This document shows, in pieces, positions 16,617-25,389 of a stretch of DNA of 58,845 nt. This DNA comes from Virgibacillus_O xinjiangensis. GTDB lineage: Bacteria > Bacillota > Bacilli > Bacillales > Amphibacillaceae. Made by a program: the position numbers and the translations under genes. The stretch's first letter is position 1; each line of letters begins with the position of its first letter. The notes under the pieces were generated by a model, which worked only from the letters and a program-made list of their open reading frames with translations, did not search any database and was not told where the DNA came from. The DNA lies in the NCBI RefSeq assembly GCF_042643145.1, contig NZ_JBHRSA010000047.1, forward strand, positions 1 to 58,845. The letters are read 5' to 3'.

Positions 16617-17780
16617 TTATTTATCTTCCTCATGCAGGGTACATTCGTTTATTTCCACTCCCCGTTTTGCCATTTCTTTGATATAGTCGGCACCGGGGAC
16701 GATTTTCTCCGGTGGATAGACGCCACGCATTCGAATGGTGCCTGAAGCAATCATCTGGGCGACGACGGAAACCGTATTTGCCGTGGCCCTAGCCATAGCG
16801 GTCACATTGGTCTCCGGATCCCTGTAGGTCGTCATCTCATACTGGTGGACGACAGAAGAACCATTCTGTTCACCGCCAACCAGCACCCGGAGCAGGACAG
16901 CATCCCTCTTCCCCTTCAAATCCACAATCGGATCCAGCACTTTGAGCAGCACCTGCCTTGGGTTGATGCTCCTGCCTTCCACTTCCACTTGATAATCCAT
17001 CCGTGTCAAATTCAAGTCCACCAGCAGCTGGAATTTCTCCGCATGTCCTGGGTAGCGGATCGTCTTATATTCCAAGGTTTCCAGCTCCGGATAAGATAGT
17101 GACAATGTGGAAGTTCCCCCCGATGTATGGAAAGCCTCCAGGGGACCGAAATGTTCAAAATGCACACGTTCCACCTCAGAGAGGGAAGGGATTTCCTGTT
17201 TCATGCCGTTACGGATGATCAACGACGGATCGGTATAATGATCAAATACCCCTTCCATCGAGAACACATGATTATATTCGAGCGGCGGTTCCGGCTTCAC
17301 TGGAATCCCGCCGACAAACAGCCGGATGGATGAGAGCTTATCCAGTTTTCCTGCACCGAAACCGGACAGGATATTGATCATTCCCGGTGCTACGCCCAAA
17401 TCCGGAATTAAAGTGACCCCATTCCTTTTGGCATTCTCATGCTGGGCCAGCACCTTATCCGTCATATGGCCGATATGGCCTCCCAGATCGATGGAATGGA
17501 CCCCTGTCCGGATGGCAGTCTTTGCCACCACTTCATTGAATGAATAGAACAAGGCATTGATGATACAGTCGAATTTTTTCATGAAAGCCGCCAGTTCCGC
17601 TTCATTGGAAGCATCAACTTGGTATGCCTTCAGCTTGGGAGAGCCCAACTGCTGGACGACCTGCCGGGAACGCTCCGGATCAATATCCGCCAGCCCCACT
17701 GTTTTCACACCGGGACTTGCCGCCAAGTCTCTTGCCGCTTCTTTGCCCATCAAACCGGAACCCAAGACACCTATTTTCAT
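16617..17780 (-). CDS. lysDH: Lysine 6-dehydrogenase (saccharopine-dehydrogenase fold)
   Basis: NAD(P)-dependent enzyme, 387 residues. Rossmann motif GVLGSGLMGKEAARDL at residues 4-19; ALFYSFNE, GVHSIDLGGHIGHMTD, and FGPLEAFHTSGGTSTL further on. The whole chain closely matches what I remember of Geobacillus lysine 6-dehydrogenase (EC 1.4.1.18), including GVAPGMINILSG and NHVFSMEG. Reaction: oxidative removal of the epsilon-amino group of L-lysine to allysine, which cyclises to piperideine-6-carboxylate. Last gene of a four-gene operon with an aminotransferase, a ThDP enzyme and an aldehyde dehydrogenase; starts at ATG after AAGGGGGG. Confidence 0.85.
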   Translation of the reverse strand: MKIGVLGSGLMGKEAARDLAASPGVKTVGLADIDPERSRQVVQQLGSPKLKAYQVDASNEAELAAFMKKFDCIINALFYSFNEVVAKTAIRTGVHSIDLGGHIGHMTDKVLAQHENAKRNGVTLIPDLGVAPGMINILSGFGAGKLDKLSSIRLFVGGIPVKPEPPLEYNHVFSMEGVFDHYTDPSLIIRNGMKQEIPSLSEVERVHFEHFGPLEAFHTSGGTSTLSLSYPELETLEYKTIRYPGHAEKFQLLVDLNLTRMDYQVEVEGRSINPRQVLLKVLDPIVDLKGKRDAVLLRVLVGGEQNGSSVVHQYEMTTYRDPETNVTAMARATANTVSVVAQMIASGTIRMRGVYPPEKIVPGADYIKEMAKRGVEINECTLHEEDK

Positions 17781-17816
17781 CCGATTCCCCCCTTAATGAC
17801 TTTGCTGGAGTGCTCC

Positions 17817-19313
17817 CTATTCCACATCAATCTGCGCACGTTGCAGTTTCCCACTGTAATCCACATAGACGGCTTTCCATTCCGTGAATACATCGAGTGC
17901 CTGGACGCCTGAGTCACGATGGCCGTTGCCAGTTCCCTTTGTTCCTCCGAATGGAAGATGGATCTCCGCTCCGGTCGTTCCGGCATTGACATAGACAATA
18001 CCCGTATCCAAATCGCGCTGAGCCTGGAAGACCCGGTTCACATCCCTAGTGAAAATCGAGCTGGAAAGACCATACTCTACCCGATTGTTGGCTTCTATTG
18101 CCTCTTCCAGACTTTTCACAGGAATCAGCGACACCACTGGTCCGAATATCTCTTCGGTAGATATACGCATATCCGGCGTGGCATCAGTGAATAAAGTCGG
18201 GGCAAAATAATATCCGCCCTGAGATGCCTCCGATTCCAGTGAGTGGCCGCCTGCCAGCAGCTTGGCGCCTTCCTTTTTCCCTATATCGATATAACTCGCA
18301 ATCTTTTCCAGTCCCGCCTGATTGATGATCGGCCCTACTTTGTTCGCCTCATCCAGCCCGTCACCAATCGTGAGTGTTTTCATTTTCGCCAACAGGCGCT
18401 GTTCCAGATCTTTTTTCACCTTTTCATGAACAATCACCCGACTGCAAGCCGTACAGCGCTGTCCGCTCGTACCGAAGGCGCTCCACAGGATGCCGTCGAC
18501 CGCCAAGTCCAGATCGGCATCATCCATGACGATCACTGCATTCTTTCCGCCCATCTCGAGAGAGACTTTCTTCAGCTGTCGGCCGCATTCCCCAGCAATA
18601 TTCCTGCCCGTCTCATTGGAGCCGGTGAAGGAGATCACCCGGATATCTGGATGGTGGACCATCGCATCCCCGACAACCGAACCTTTGCCGAATACGACGT
18701 TGACGATCCCCTTCGGAAGACCTGCCTCTTCGAAAATTTTTGCCAGTTCATAAGCCATGATCGGTGTCTCTGTTGCCGGCTTCCAAATGACGGCATTCCC
18801 TGCGACTATTGCCGGAAACGACTTCCATGTGGCAATGGCGATTGGAAAATTCCATGGCGTGATGATGCCGACAACTCCCACGGGTGCCCGCTGGCTCATC
18901 GCAAATTTATCCTTGAGTTCGGCAGGGGTAGTATGTCCGAACAACCGCCGGCCCTCGCCTGCCATATAGAAGGCCATATCAATTCCTTCCTGCACCTCGC
19001 CACGCGCCTCCTCGAGCACCTTGCCGTTTTCCATGGTCAAGAGTCGGGAAAGCCGTTCCTTCCGTTCTTTCATCAGATACCCGACTTGATAAAGCACCTC
19101 CGCCCGCTGAGGGGCCGGCACAAGGGTCCATTCTTTCTGCGCCTTTTTCGCAGCCCGCACCGCTTCCACCACGGCGGCCCGATCAGAGAGGGGCACCTGG
19201 ACGATTTCTTCCCCTGTTGCCGGATTGACCACCGCTGTCTTCTGCTGGACCTCTTGCCATTCCCCATTGATAAAATTGGCCAGTCTATCGGTCTCCAATG
19301 CTATTGCTCCCAT
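17817..19313 (-). CDS. Aldehyde dehydrogenase, probable 2-aminoadipate-semialdehyde (P6C) and/or glutarate-semialdehyde dehydrogenase
   Basis: NAD(P)-dependent ALDH superfamily enzyme, about 498 residues. TPWNFPIAIATWK near residue 150, FTGSNETGRNIA, the Glu block LEMGGKNAVIV, and the catalytic Cys in GTSGQRCTACSR near residue 290. The C-terminal block is LPFGGTKGTGNGHRDSG. In this operon it would oxidise allysine/P6C (product of the downstream lysine 6-dehydrogenase) to 2-aminoadipate, and possibly also glutarate semialdehyde to glutarate. Start: ATG 19313 lies 7 bases after GGGGAGG; the ATG at 19340 overlaps the upstream stop but lacks a ribosome site. Confidence 0.85.
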   Translation of the reverse strand: MGAIALETDRLANFINGEWQEVQQKTAVVNPATGEEIVQVPLSDRAAVVEAVRAAKKAQKEWTLVPAPQRAEVLYQVGYLMKERKERLSRLLTMENGKVLEEARGEVQEGIDMAFYMAGEGRRLFGHTTPAELKDKFAMSQRAPVGVVGIITPWNFPIAIATWKSFPAIVAGNAVIWKPATETPIMAYELAKIFEEAGLPKGIVNVVFGKGSVVGDAMVHHPDIRVISFTGSNETGRNIAGECGRQLKKVSLEMGGKNAVIVMDDADLDLAVDGILWSAFGTSGQRCTACSRVIVHEKVKKDLEQRLLAKMKTLTIGDGLDEANKVGPIINQAGLEKIASYIDIGKKEGAKLLAGGHSLESEASQGGYYFAPTLFTDATPDMRISTEEIFGPVVSLIPVKSLEEAIEANNRVEYGLSSSIFTRDVNRVFQAQRDLDTGIVYVNAGTTGAEIHLPFGGTKGTGNGHRDSGVQALDVFTEWKAVYVDYSGKLQRAQIDVE

Positions 19314-19332
19314 TTCCATACCTCCCCTATAT

Positions 19333-20994
19333 TCATCCATTGCGATTGCGCAACTGACTGATGGTCGAAGAAACGGATATCCGTTCCTTATCTGTCTTTA
19401 TTTCGATCAAAGCCGGACGCCCATTGCGCAGTGCCTGTACCAAGGCGGACGAAAATTCCGCCTCCGTTCCGGTTGTGTATCCGTCCGCACCAAGGCTTTT
19501 GGCATAATCTGTAAAGGATATCTGCCCGAGGTCGGTACCGATCACCTTCCCCGGATAGTGAATTTCCTGGTGCATCCGGATGGTACCATACATCATATTA
19601 TTGAAAACGAGACTTATGACAGGAATATCATAGCGGACAGCAGTCTCCAATTCCTGTCCGGTCATCATGAAGCCGCCATCACCGGAAAGGGAGACCACCG
19701 TCTTTTCCGGGAAAGCAAGCTTTGCCCCAAGGGCTGCCGGCATGCCGTATCCCATCGCTCCTGAAGTAGGGCCGACAAAACTGTGCTTTTGCCGGAACGG
19801 ATAGAAAGCATGGAGCCAGCCGGCGAAATTCCCGGCATCCGTGGTCAATATCGCATCTTCCGGCAGCTGTTCTGCCAAAATGGCTATCACCCGTTTGTTC
19901 ATGGGATCCCCTTGCTGCGGTTTTAGACTGCTGAAATTCTGGTAGGCGCGCCCCCGTTCCTCCACCCATTGTGGCGAGACAGGTTCCCCCGTGATCGCCA
20001 GGAATTTTCCGAGTGCTTCTTTCATATCCGCAACGATGCCGAGGTCCGGCGGGAAAACCTTCCCGATCGTTTCCTCGCTGATATCGACATGCACCAGCTT
20101 TTGCCCTTTGTGTGGCAGGGTATAATCCTGTGTGGTCACTTCTGACAGCCTGGTGCCGAACGCCAGGACACCATCCGCATCCCTTACAGTCGTAAGAATC
20201 TCCCGAGCCGTTCCAAGGCCTAAATGGCCGGCATAATACGGATGGTCATTTGGAAAAACATCATGCCGGCGAAAAGCCGTCACCACCGGGATCTGGAAGG
20301 CCTCTGCAAAACGGACCAGCAATTCTTCTGCCCCTGCTGCCTTGATCCCTCCACCGGCTATGATCACCGGCTTTTTCAGATCAGCAAGGATGTCTCCCAC
20401 CATCCGAGTTTCTTCATCTGACGGTACAGGGCTTGGGCGGTGGACTTTCGGACCGAAATACATCTCTCTCACCAGTGGCAGGACATCCTCCGGCAGTGAA
20501 ACAGCTACAGGGCCGGGTCTTCCCGTCTGGGCCACCCGGAACGCGCGCTGGACAACTTCCGGCATGCGGGCCGGATCATCGACTTCTGCCGACCATTTCG
20601 TGAACTCTTCCAGATAACGCCCAAGGTCTGCTTCCTGGAATCCTTCCCTGCCCTTGAATCCGCGATGGACTTGGCCGAGAAACACCACAAGCGGAGTCGA
20701 ATCCTGGAAGGCTGTATGGATGCCAATAGAGGCATTCGCCGCTCCGACTGCCCTTGTGGCGAATACCACTCCCGGTTTTCCAGATGATTTGGCGTAGGCC
20801 TCCGCCATGAATGCGGCGCCGCCCTCCTGTCTCGCCGAAACGACTTCGATATCCGGTTCATCATGCAATACATCCAATATCGGCAGATAGCTCTCTCCCG
20901 GCACACAGAACACCCTGTCGATCCCTTCTATTTCCATACAGGCGACTAGCGCCCGTGCAGCCGACATCCTGCTCCCATCTTCCTCCTTTTTCAT
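19333..20994 (-). CDS. ThDP-dependent decarboxylase of the acetolactate-synthase superfamily, candidate 2-oxoadipate decarboxylase
   Basis: 553 residues with the three-domain layout of ThDP decarboxylases. VFCVPGESYLPILD at the N-terminus, the cofactor-activating Glu in ARQEGGAAFMAEAYA near residue 57, the middle domain with VIIAGGGIKAAGA, and the ThDP/Mg motif GDGGFMMTGQELETAV...NN at 440-470. Annotation pipelines would call this an acetolactate synthase-like protein, but no regulatory subunit is near. It starts within the stop of the aminotransferase gene (TGATGGATG) and is followed by the ALDH and lysine 6-dehydrogenase genes. Decarboxylation of 2-oxoadipate to glutarate semialdehyde would exactly bridge the pathway; that substrate is an inference from context. 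Confidence 0.8.
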   Translation of the reverse strand: MKKEEDGSRMSAARALVACMEIEGIDRVFCVPGESYLPILDVLHDEPDIEVVSARQEGGAAFMAEAYAKSSGKPGVVFATRAVGAANASIGIHTAFQDSTPLVVFLGQVHRGFKGREGFQEADLGRYLEEFTKWSAEVDDPARMPEVVQRAFRVAQTGRPGPVAVSLPEDVLPLVREMYFGPKVHRPSPVPSDEETRMVGDILADLKKPVIIAGGGIKAAGAEELLVRFAEAFQIPVVTAFRRHDVFPNDHPYYAGHLGLGTAREILTTVRDADGVLAFGTRLSEVTTQDYTLPHKGQKLVHVDISEETIGKVFPPDLGIVADMKEALGKFLAITGEPVSPQWVEERGRAYQNFSSLKPQQGDPMNKRVIAILAEQLPEDAILTTDAGNFAGWLHAFYPFRQKHSFVGPTSGAMGYGMPAALGAKLAFPEKTVVSLSGDGGFMMTGQELETAVRYDIPVISLVFNNMMYGTIRMHQEIHYPGKVIGTDLGQISFTDYAKSLGADGYTTGTEAEFSSALVQALRNGRPALIEIKTDKERISVSSTISQLRNRNG

Positions 20995-20997
20995 CCA

Positions 20998-22170
20998 TCA
21001 GTCCCCTCCCGTTCCGAGTTTCTTCCACCTGCGAATGACTTCATTCAGCCGTTCCACCGGCACTGTCAATGCAATCCGGAAATAACCCTCACCTTCCTTC
21101 CCAAAGGCAGAGCCCGGAGTGACGAGCACACCTATTTCTTCCAACAGCATATCTGCAAACGCTTGGGATCCGCATCCCTCTGGCACCTCTGCCCATAGGA
21201 ATAACGTCCCCCGCGGTTTTTCTGCTTTTATGCCGATTTCTTGTAATCCTGCATGCATTGTTTCCATCCGTCTTTCATACATCCGATTATTTTCCTCTAC
21301 ACTTTCCAAGCCACCATTCAGCGCCTCAGCCGCAGCTTTTTGGATAGGCAGGAACTGGGATGTATCCATATTGCTCTTCAAGGTGGAAAGCCCTTCGATG
21401 ATTTCCCTGTTCCCCACCGCATAGCCGATTCTCCAGCCGGCCATGCTGAAGCTTTTGGACAGGGAACCGAATTCGACCGCCCTCTCCTTTGACCCGGGCA
21501 CCTGGAGAATGCTCGGTGCTTGATAGTCTCCGAAGGTTACAAGATCATAGGCCGCATCATTCACTACAGCAAGATCATGTTTTTCTGCATAGGTGATCGC
21601 CTGCTTGAATATATCGTATTCGACGGTAGCAGCCGTAGGGTTGCCCGGATAGTTGAGCAGCATCAATTTAGATCGCTCTGCGTCTCCAGGGGCAATCCGG
21701 TCAAAACAAGGGATATAGCCACGACGGGAATCCAGCGGCAGACAGACCGCTTTTCCGCCAGCCAGATGGATGCCCTTGGCATAGACAGGGTAGCCAGGGT
21801 CCGGAACAATCACCTTCTCCCCCGGGTCAATGACAGCCTGCATCACATGGGCGATGCCTTCTTTGGAACCAATCAAGGCCAGAACCTCTTTTTCCGGATC
21901 CAATTCCACTTGGTAATGGCGTTCATAAAAAGATGCAACCGCCTCCTTGAATTCCTTACAGCCACTATAGGGCGAATAACGGTGGTTTTCCGGATGTTGC
22001 AGCTCTTCTATCAACCTTTCACGGATGAATACGGGCGGAGCCAAATCCGGAGCCCCGATGCCCAGGTCGATGATATCGTGCCCCTTGTCCTGAAGCTCTT
22101 TTTTCTTCCTGGCAAACTCAGAAAACAGGTAGGCCGGCAGACTGGCTACGCGCCGGGAGATAAAGGCCAT
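20998..22170 (-). CDS. PLP-dependent class I/II aminotransferase, candidate 2-aminoadipate aminotransferase
   Basis: Fold-type I aminotransferase, 390 residues, resembling the LL-diaminopimelate/aspartate aminotransferase branch. Blocks seen: DLGIGAPDLAPP, YSPYSGCKEFKEAVA, LLNYPGNPTAATV, the PLP-Lys segment SLSKSFSMAGWRIGYAVG, and the C-terminal Arg in GYFRIALTVP that binds the substrate carboxylate. First gene of the operon and translationally coupled to the ThDP enzyme. The most economical role is 2-aminoadipate to 2-oxoadipate. GGAGGAGG lies in front of ATG 22170. Other amino-acid substrates remain possible. Confidence 0.83.
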   Translation of the reverse strand: MAFISRRVASLPAYLFSEFARKKKELQDKGHDIIDLGIGAPDLAPPVFIRERLIEELQHPENHRYSPYSGCKEFKEAVASFYERHYQVELDPEKEVLALIGSKEGIAHVMQAVIDPGEKVIVPDPGYPVYAKGIHLAGGKAVCLPLDSRRGYIPCFDRIAPGDAERSKLMLLNYPGNPTAATVEYDIFKQAITYAEKHDLAVVNDAAYDLVTFGDYQAPSILQVPGSKERAVEFGSLSKSFSMAGWRIGYAVGNREIIEGLSTLKSNMDTSQFLPIQKAAAEALNGGLESVEENNRMYERRMETMHAGLQEIGIKAEKPRGTLFLWAEVPEGCGSQAFADMLLEEIGVLVTPGSAFGKEGEGYFRIALTVPVERLNEVIRRWKKLGTGGD

Positions 22171-22284
22171 CCCATAACCTCCTCCAGTTCATTTCATATC
22201 AATCTTGTCTATTACCGGGTCAACAGAACCCTGCTGTTCCATTTTATTTAGAAACTTTGCCATTTATACGGAAACAGGACATGA

Positions 22285-22310
22285 ATTTGTTAGAATGTTA
22301 GACAACAAAT
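22285..22310. promoter_or_regulatory. Palindromic operator candidate and -10 of the kyn operon
   Basis: Perfect inverted repeat ATTTGTT ... AACAAAT with a 12-base spacer, overlapping a TAGAAT hexamer (22291-22296) that would be the -10 of kynU. No good -35 is visible, as expected for a regulated promoter. It lies in the 161-bp divergent region shared with the lysine operon, so one regulator could act on both. Confidence 0.45.
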
Positions 22311-22331
22311 ATTTTTAATAGAGGTGTATCT

Positions 22332-23603
22332 ATGAGTTTCGACCGTTCCTATGCAAGGCAGTTGGATGAAAACGATGAGCTCAAAGACTTCCGGAATGAG
22401 TTTTATATAGATGAAGAGAAAATCTATTTCGATGGGAACTCGCTTGGCCTGTTGTCCAAACGGGCAGAGGCTTCTGTCATCAGCCTGCTGGACTCCTGGA
22501 AGAACCATGCCATCGACGGGTGGACAGAAGGGGAACATCCATGGTTCTATTTATCGGAAAAACTCGGTCAATTTACAGCTCCCTTGATTGGTGCCAAGCC
22601 GGAGGAAACCATCATCACCGGTTCCACCACCATCAATCTTCATCAACTTGCAGCAAGTTTCTATCGACCAGATGGCAAGCGGACGAAGATTCTTGCCGAT
22701 GAGTTGAACTTCCCCTCCGACATCTATGCACTGAAGAGTCAGATCAAGCTGCATGGTTTGGACCCGGAGGAGCACCTTGTGCAGGTAAAAAGCAGGAATG
22801 GAAACACCCTGGAGACTTCCGATATAATAGAAGCAATGACAGAGGATATCGCCCTGATCGTCCTCCCCGGTGTCCTTTACCGGAGCGGACAGATTCTCGA
22901 TATGGAAGCATTGGCGAAGGAGGCACAAAAACGAGGCATCCCGATCGGTTTTGACCTCTGCCATTCCATCGGATCTGTTCCCCATCAATTGTCCGATTGG
23001 GGAGCTGATTTCGCTTTCTGGTGCACCTATAAGCATTTGAATGGAGGACCGGGCAGTGTCGCTGGGTTATATGTGAATGAGAAGCACTTCGGCAAAGAAC
23101 CGGGTCTCGCCGGGTGGTTCAGTTCTTCGAAAGAAAAGCAATTCGATATGGAACACACACTCTCCCCCGCTGAAGATGCAGGGGCTTATCAGATCGGCAC
23201 CCCACATGTCCTGAGTGCTGCACCACTGCTAGGTTCACTGGAGATGCTGAGTGAAGCGGGCATCGAGCGGATCCGGGGGAAATCCCTCCGTTTGACGGAC
23301 TATCTGATGCAACTGATTGAGAACAGGCTGAAAGGGCATGGTTTCACGATTGCCAACTCGAGGGAGGAGAACGAGAGAGGCGGGCATGTTTTTCTCGAGC
23401 ACCCCCAGGCAGCAGCCATCTGCAAAGCATTGAAAGCGAAAGGCGTGGTGCCCGATTTCCGGACACCGAACGGCATTCGGCTTGCCCCAGTCGCCCTGTA
23501 CAACACGTTTGAAGAAGTATGGAAAACCGTGGATCTATTGAGAACCATCATGGATGACAAAGATTATGAGCAATATGACAATGAACGAGGAGTGATTGCC
23601 TGA
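22332..23603 (+). CDS. kynU: Kynureninase
   Basis: PLP enzyme cleaving L-kynurenine to anthranilate and L-alanine. 423 residues, normal length. It shows DGNSLGLLSKRA near residue 37, GFDLCHSIGSVPHQLSDWGADFA-type block with the PLP-contacting Asp, the PLP-Lys in YKHLNGGPGS (Lys234), and GTPHVLSAAPL. First gene of kynU-kynB-kynA; its TGA stop overlaps the kynB ATG. GAGGTG ribosome site 6 bases before ATG. Confidence 0.93.
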   Translation: MSFDRSYARQLDENDELKDFRNEFYIDEEKIYFDGNSLGLLSKRAEASVISLLDSWKNHAIDGWTEGEHPWFYLSEKLGQFTAPLIGAKPEETIITGSTTINLHQLAASFYRPDGKRTKILADELNFPSDIYALKSQIKLHGLDPEEHLVQVKSRNGNTLETSDIIEAMTEDIALIVLPGVLYRSGQILDMEALAKEAQKRGIPIGFDLCHSIGSVPHQLSDWGADFAFWCTYKHLNGGPGSVAGLYVNEKHFGKEPGLAGWFSSSKEKQFDMEHTLSPAEDAGAYQIGTPHVLSAAPLLGSLEMLSEAGIERIRGKSLRLTDYLMQLIENRLKGHGFTIANSREENERGGHVFLEHPQAAAICKALKAKGVVPDFRTPNGIRLAPVALYNTFEEVWKTVDLLRTIMDDKDYEQYDNERGVIA

Positions 23604-24241
23604 TGACGAAGTGGATTGATATATCTCAGCCATTGACCAATGACATGGCCAGTTTCCCTGGGGATGCCCCCTTCTCCTTCGAACTGACCTATAAGAAAGA
23701 GGAGACCGGCAGTGTCAACGTCGGACAGATGACTGCGAGCCTCCACACAGGAACCCATGCCGATGCTCCCTTCCATTATGATGAGGATGGGCAGACGATC
23801 GACCAAATGGATCTCAATCGCTATATCGGAAAAGCGCTTGTCGTGGATGTCAGCAATTCCAACCCGATAACAGCCGCAGACTTGGAGGAGATTACAGGCA
23901 AAGGAATCAGCCGCGTCCTGCTGCATACATCCCTGCCCAACAACCCAAAACGTTTTCCAGATCATATGCCGGCATTGGATCCTGACATCGCCCCTTTCCT
24001 GAAAGAACAGGGGGTGGATCTCCTCGGCGTGGATATTCCAAGTGTGGACCCAGCCGACAGCAAAGATCTCGATACCCATCATGCCCTATACCGGAATGGC
24101 ATCAATATCCTGGAGAATCTGATGCTCGATCAGGTACGTCCGGGGATCTATGAACTGATTGCCGTGCCACTGGCCATCCATGGTGCCGATGGAAGCCCGG
24201 TCCGTGCGGTACTCCGTCCGATTCCCGGAGAGGAGGATTAG
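23603..24241 (+). CDS. kynB: Kynurenine formamidase (arylformamidase, cyclase family)
   Basis: Metal-dependent hydrolase of N-formylkynurenine, 212 residues. The metal-binding motif HTGTHADAPFH begins at His48; LGVDIPSVDPADSKDLDTHH and IYELIAVPLAIHGADGSPVRA match the family well. Start overlaps the kynU stop (TGATG), so the two are translationally coupled; kynA follows one base after the stop. Confidence 0.93.
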   Translation: MTKWIDISQPLTNDMASFPGDAPFSFELTYKKEETGSVNVGQMTASLHTGTHADAPFHYDEDGQTIDQMDLNRYIGKALVVDVSNSNPITAADLEEITGKGISRVLLHTSLPNNPKRFPDHMPALDPDIAPFLKEQGVDLLGVDIPSVDPADSKDLDTHHALYRNGINILENLMLDQVRPGIYELIAVPLAIHGADGSPVRAVLRPIPGEED

Positions 24242-24242
24242 C

Positions 24243-25091
24243 ATGTCCGAGCGCCCCTCTGATAAAAGATTTGAAATGGAGACAGACATCCACACAGATT
24301 TCAAAGAAAAAATGACCTATGGGGATTATCTGCAATTGGATCAACTCCTATCGAGTCAAAAGCGGCTGTCCGGCCACCACGATGAAATGCTGTTCATCGT
24401 GATCCATCAGGTCAGTGAATTATGGCTCAAGCTGATCATCCATGAGATCGAAGGGGCCATCAAAGCCATCAAGCAGGATGAATTGCAGGCATCATTCAAG
24501 ATGCTTGCACGGGTCTCCCGTACGCAGACACAGATCATCCAGGCATGGGACGTCCTGTCCACCCTGACACCTGCCGAATACATGGAGTTCCGGGACAGCT
24601 TGGGGAATGCCTCGGGGTTCCAGTCCTACCAGTACCGGCTGGTCGAATTCGTCCTCGGCTATAAAACACCGCATATTCTCAAGATTTACGAAAAAGATCC
24701 CGAACTCCATGCCATACTGGAGGAAGCATACCGGTCCCCCGGCCTCTATGATGTAGCCATCCAAGCACTTGCACGGCAAGGTCTGCCAATTGATCAGACC
24801 GTGCTGAAACGTGACTTTTCCAAGACCTATATACCGAATGAAAGTGTCGAGGACGCCTGGCTTACGGTATACCAAGATGTGGACCGCTATTGGGACCTCT
24901 ACCAGCTTGGCGAGAAGCTGGTGGATCTGGAAGACTGGTTCCAGCAATGGCGGTTCCGCCACATGAAGACCGTGGAACGTATCATCGGCCATAAGAAAGG
25001 AACTGGCGGCTCTTCGGGTGTCGGCTATCTGAAAAAGGTGCTGGATCACCAATTTTTTCCTGAACTATGGAGCATCCGCACACGGCTGTAG
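24243..25091 (+). CDS. kynA: Tryptophan 2,3-dioxygenase
   Basis: Haem enzyme opening L-tryptophan to N-formylkynurenine, the first step of the pathway. 282 residues from ATG 24243, set by GGAGAGGAGG upstream; the open frame extends further upstream into kynB but is not needed. Conserved blocks: MTYGDYLQLDQLLSSQ, HHDEMLFIVIHQVSELW, SFQSYQYR-like GFQSYQYRLVEFVLG, and the haem-ligand His in WRFRHMKTVERIIG. C-terminal GSSGVGYLKKVLDHQFFPELW is typical. Last gene of the operon; with no 3-hydroxylase nearby the product would be anthranilate. Confidence 0.94.
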   Translation: MSERPSDKRFEMETDIHTDFKEKMTYGDYLQLDQLLSSQKRLSGHHDEMLFIVIHQVSELWLKLIIHEIEGAIKAIKQDELQASFKMLARVSRTQTQIIQAWDVLSTLTPAEYMEFRDSLGNASGFQSYQYRLVEFVLGYKTPHILKIYEKDPELHAILEEAYRSPGLYDVAIQALARQGLPIDQTVLKRDFSKTYIPNESVEDAWLTVYQDVDRYWDLYQLGEKLVDLEDWFQQWRFRHMKTVERIIGHKKGTGGSSGVGYLKKVLDHQFFPELWSIRTRL

Positions 25092-25094
25092 CAC

Positions 25095-25123
25095 TTGACT
25101 TTTTCCTGAAAGAAAAATAGAAT
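25095..25123 (+). promoter_or_regulatory. Sigma-A promoter of the NSS transporter
   Basis: -35 TTGACT, 17-base spacer, -10 TAGAAT. It begins four bases after the kynA stop and would give a 5' leader of about 260 bases. Confidence 0.55.
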
Positions 25124-25129
25124 TTGAAA

Positions 25130-25389
25130 AATGCTCGCGAAACGCGTAACGTATATATGGTGTCCGCCTAAGCAGCATTGAGTAGCATTCACCTGCCACA
25201 ATGGAAATTTGCCCAATCGCTGGGCTATGCTTCTGTTTTATGCATCAGTCGCATCGGCCCAGCCTGCAATACAACAGCGGCTTTTCACCCAGTGAACAGG
25301 AAAGGCCGTTCATCCAAGGGAGACACAGCATTCATTCAGAAAAACTACTACATGGCACATAACCCACAGCAAAGAAAGGAAATCATACC
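25130..25389 (+). other. Long untranslated leader of the NSS transporter
   Basis: Unusually long for a simple transporter gene. It holds a short GCCCA/TGGGC hairpin near 25213-25227, and an ATG at 25131 opens a 16-codon frame with one Trp codon but no ribosome site. No known riboswitch, T-box or terminator was recognised. Confidence 0.4.

Noticed and set aside
18243..19361. Plus-strand open frame of 372 codons
   Set aside because: Lies opposite the aldehyde dehydrogenase gene, with no ribosome site and His/Arg/Pro-rich composition typical of antisense frames in GC-richer genes.
21520..22251. Plus-strand open frame of 243 codons
   Set aside because: Antisense to the aminotransferase; no start signals and no protein-like pattern.
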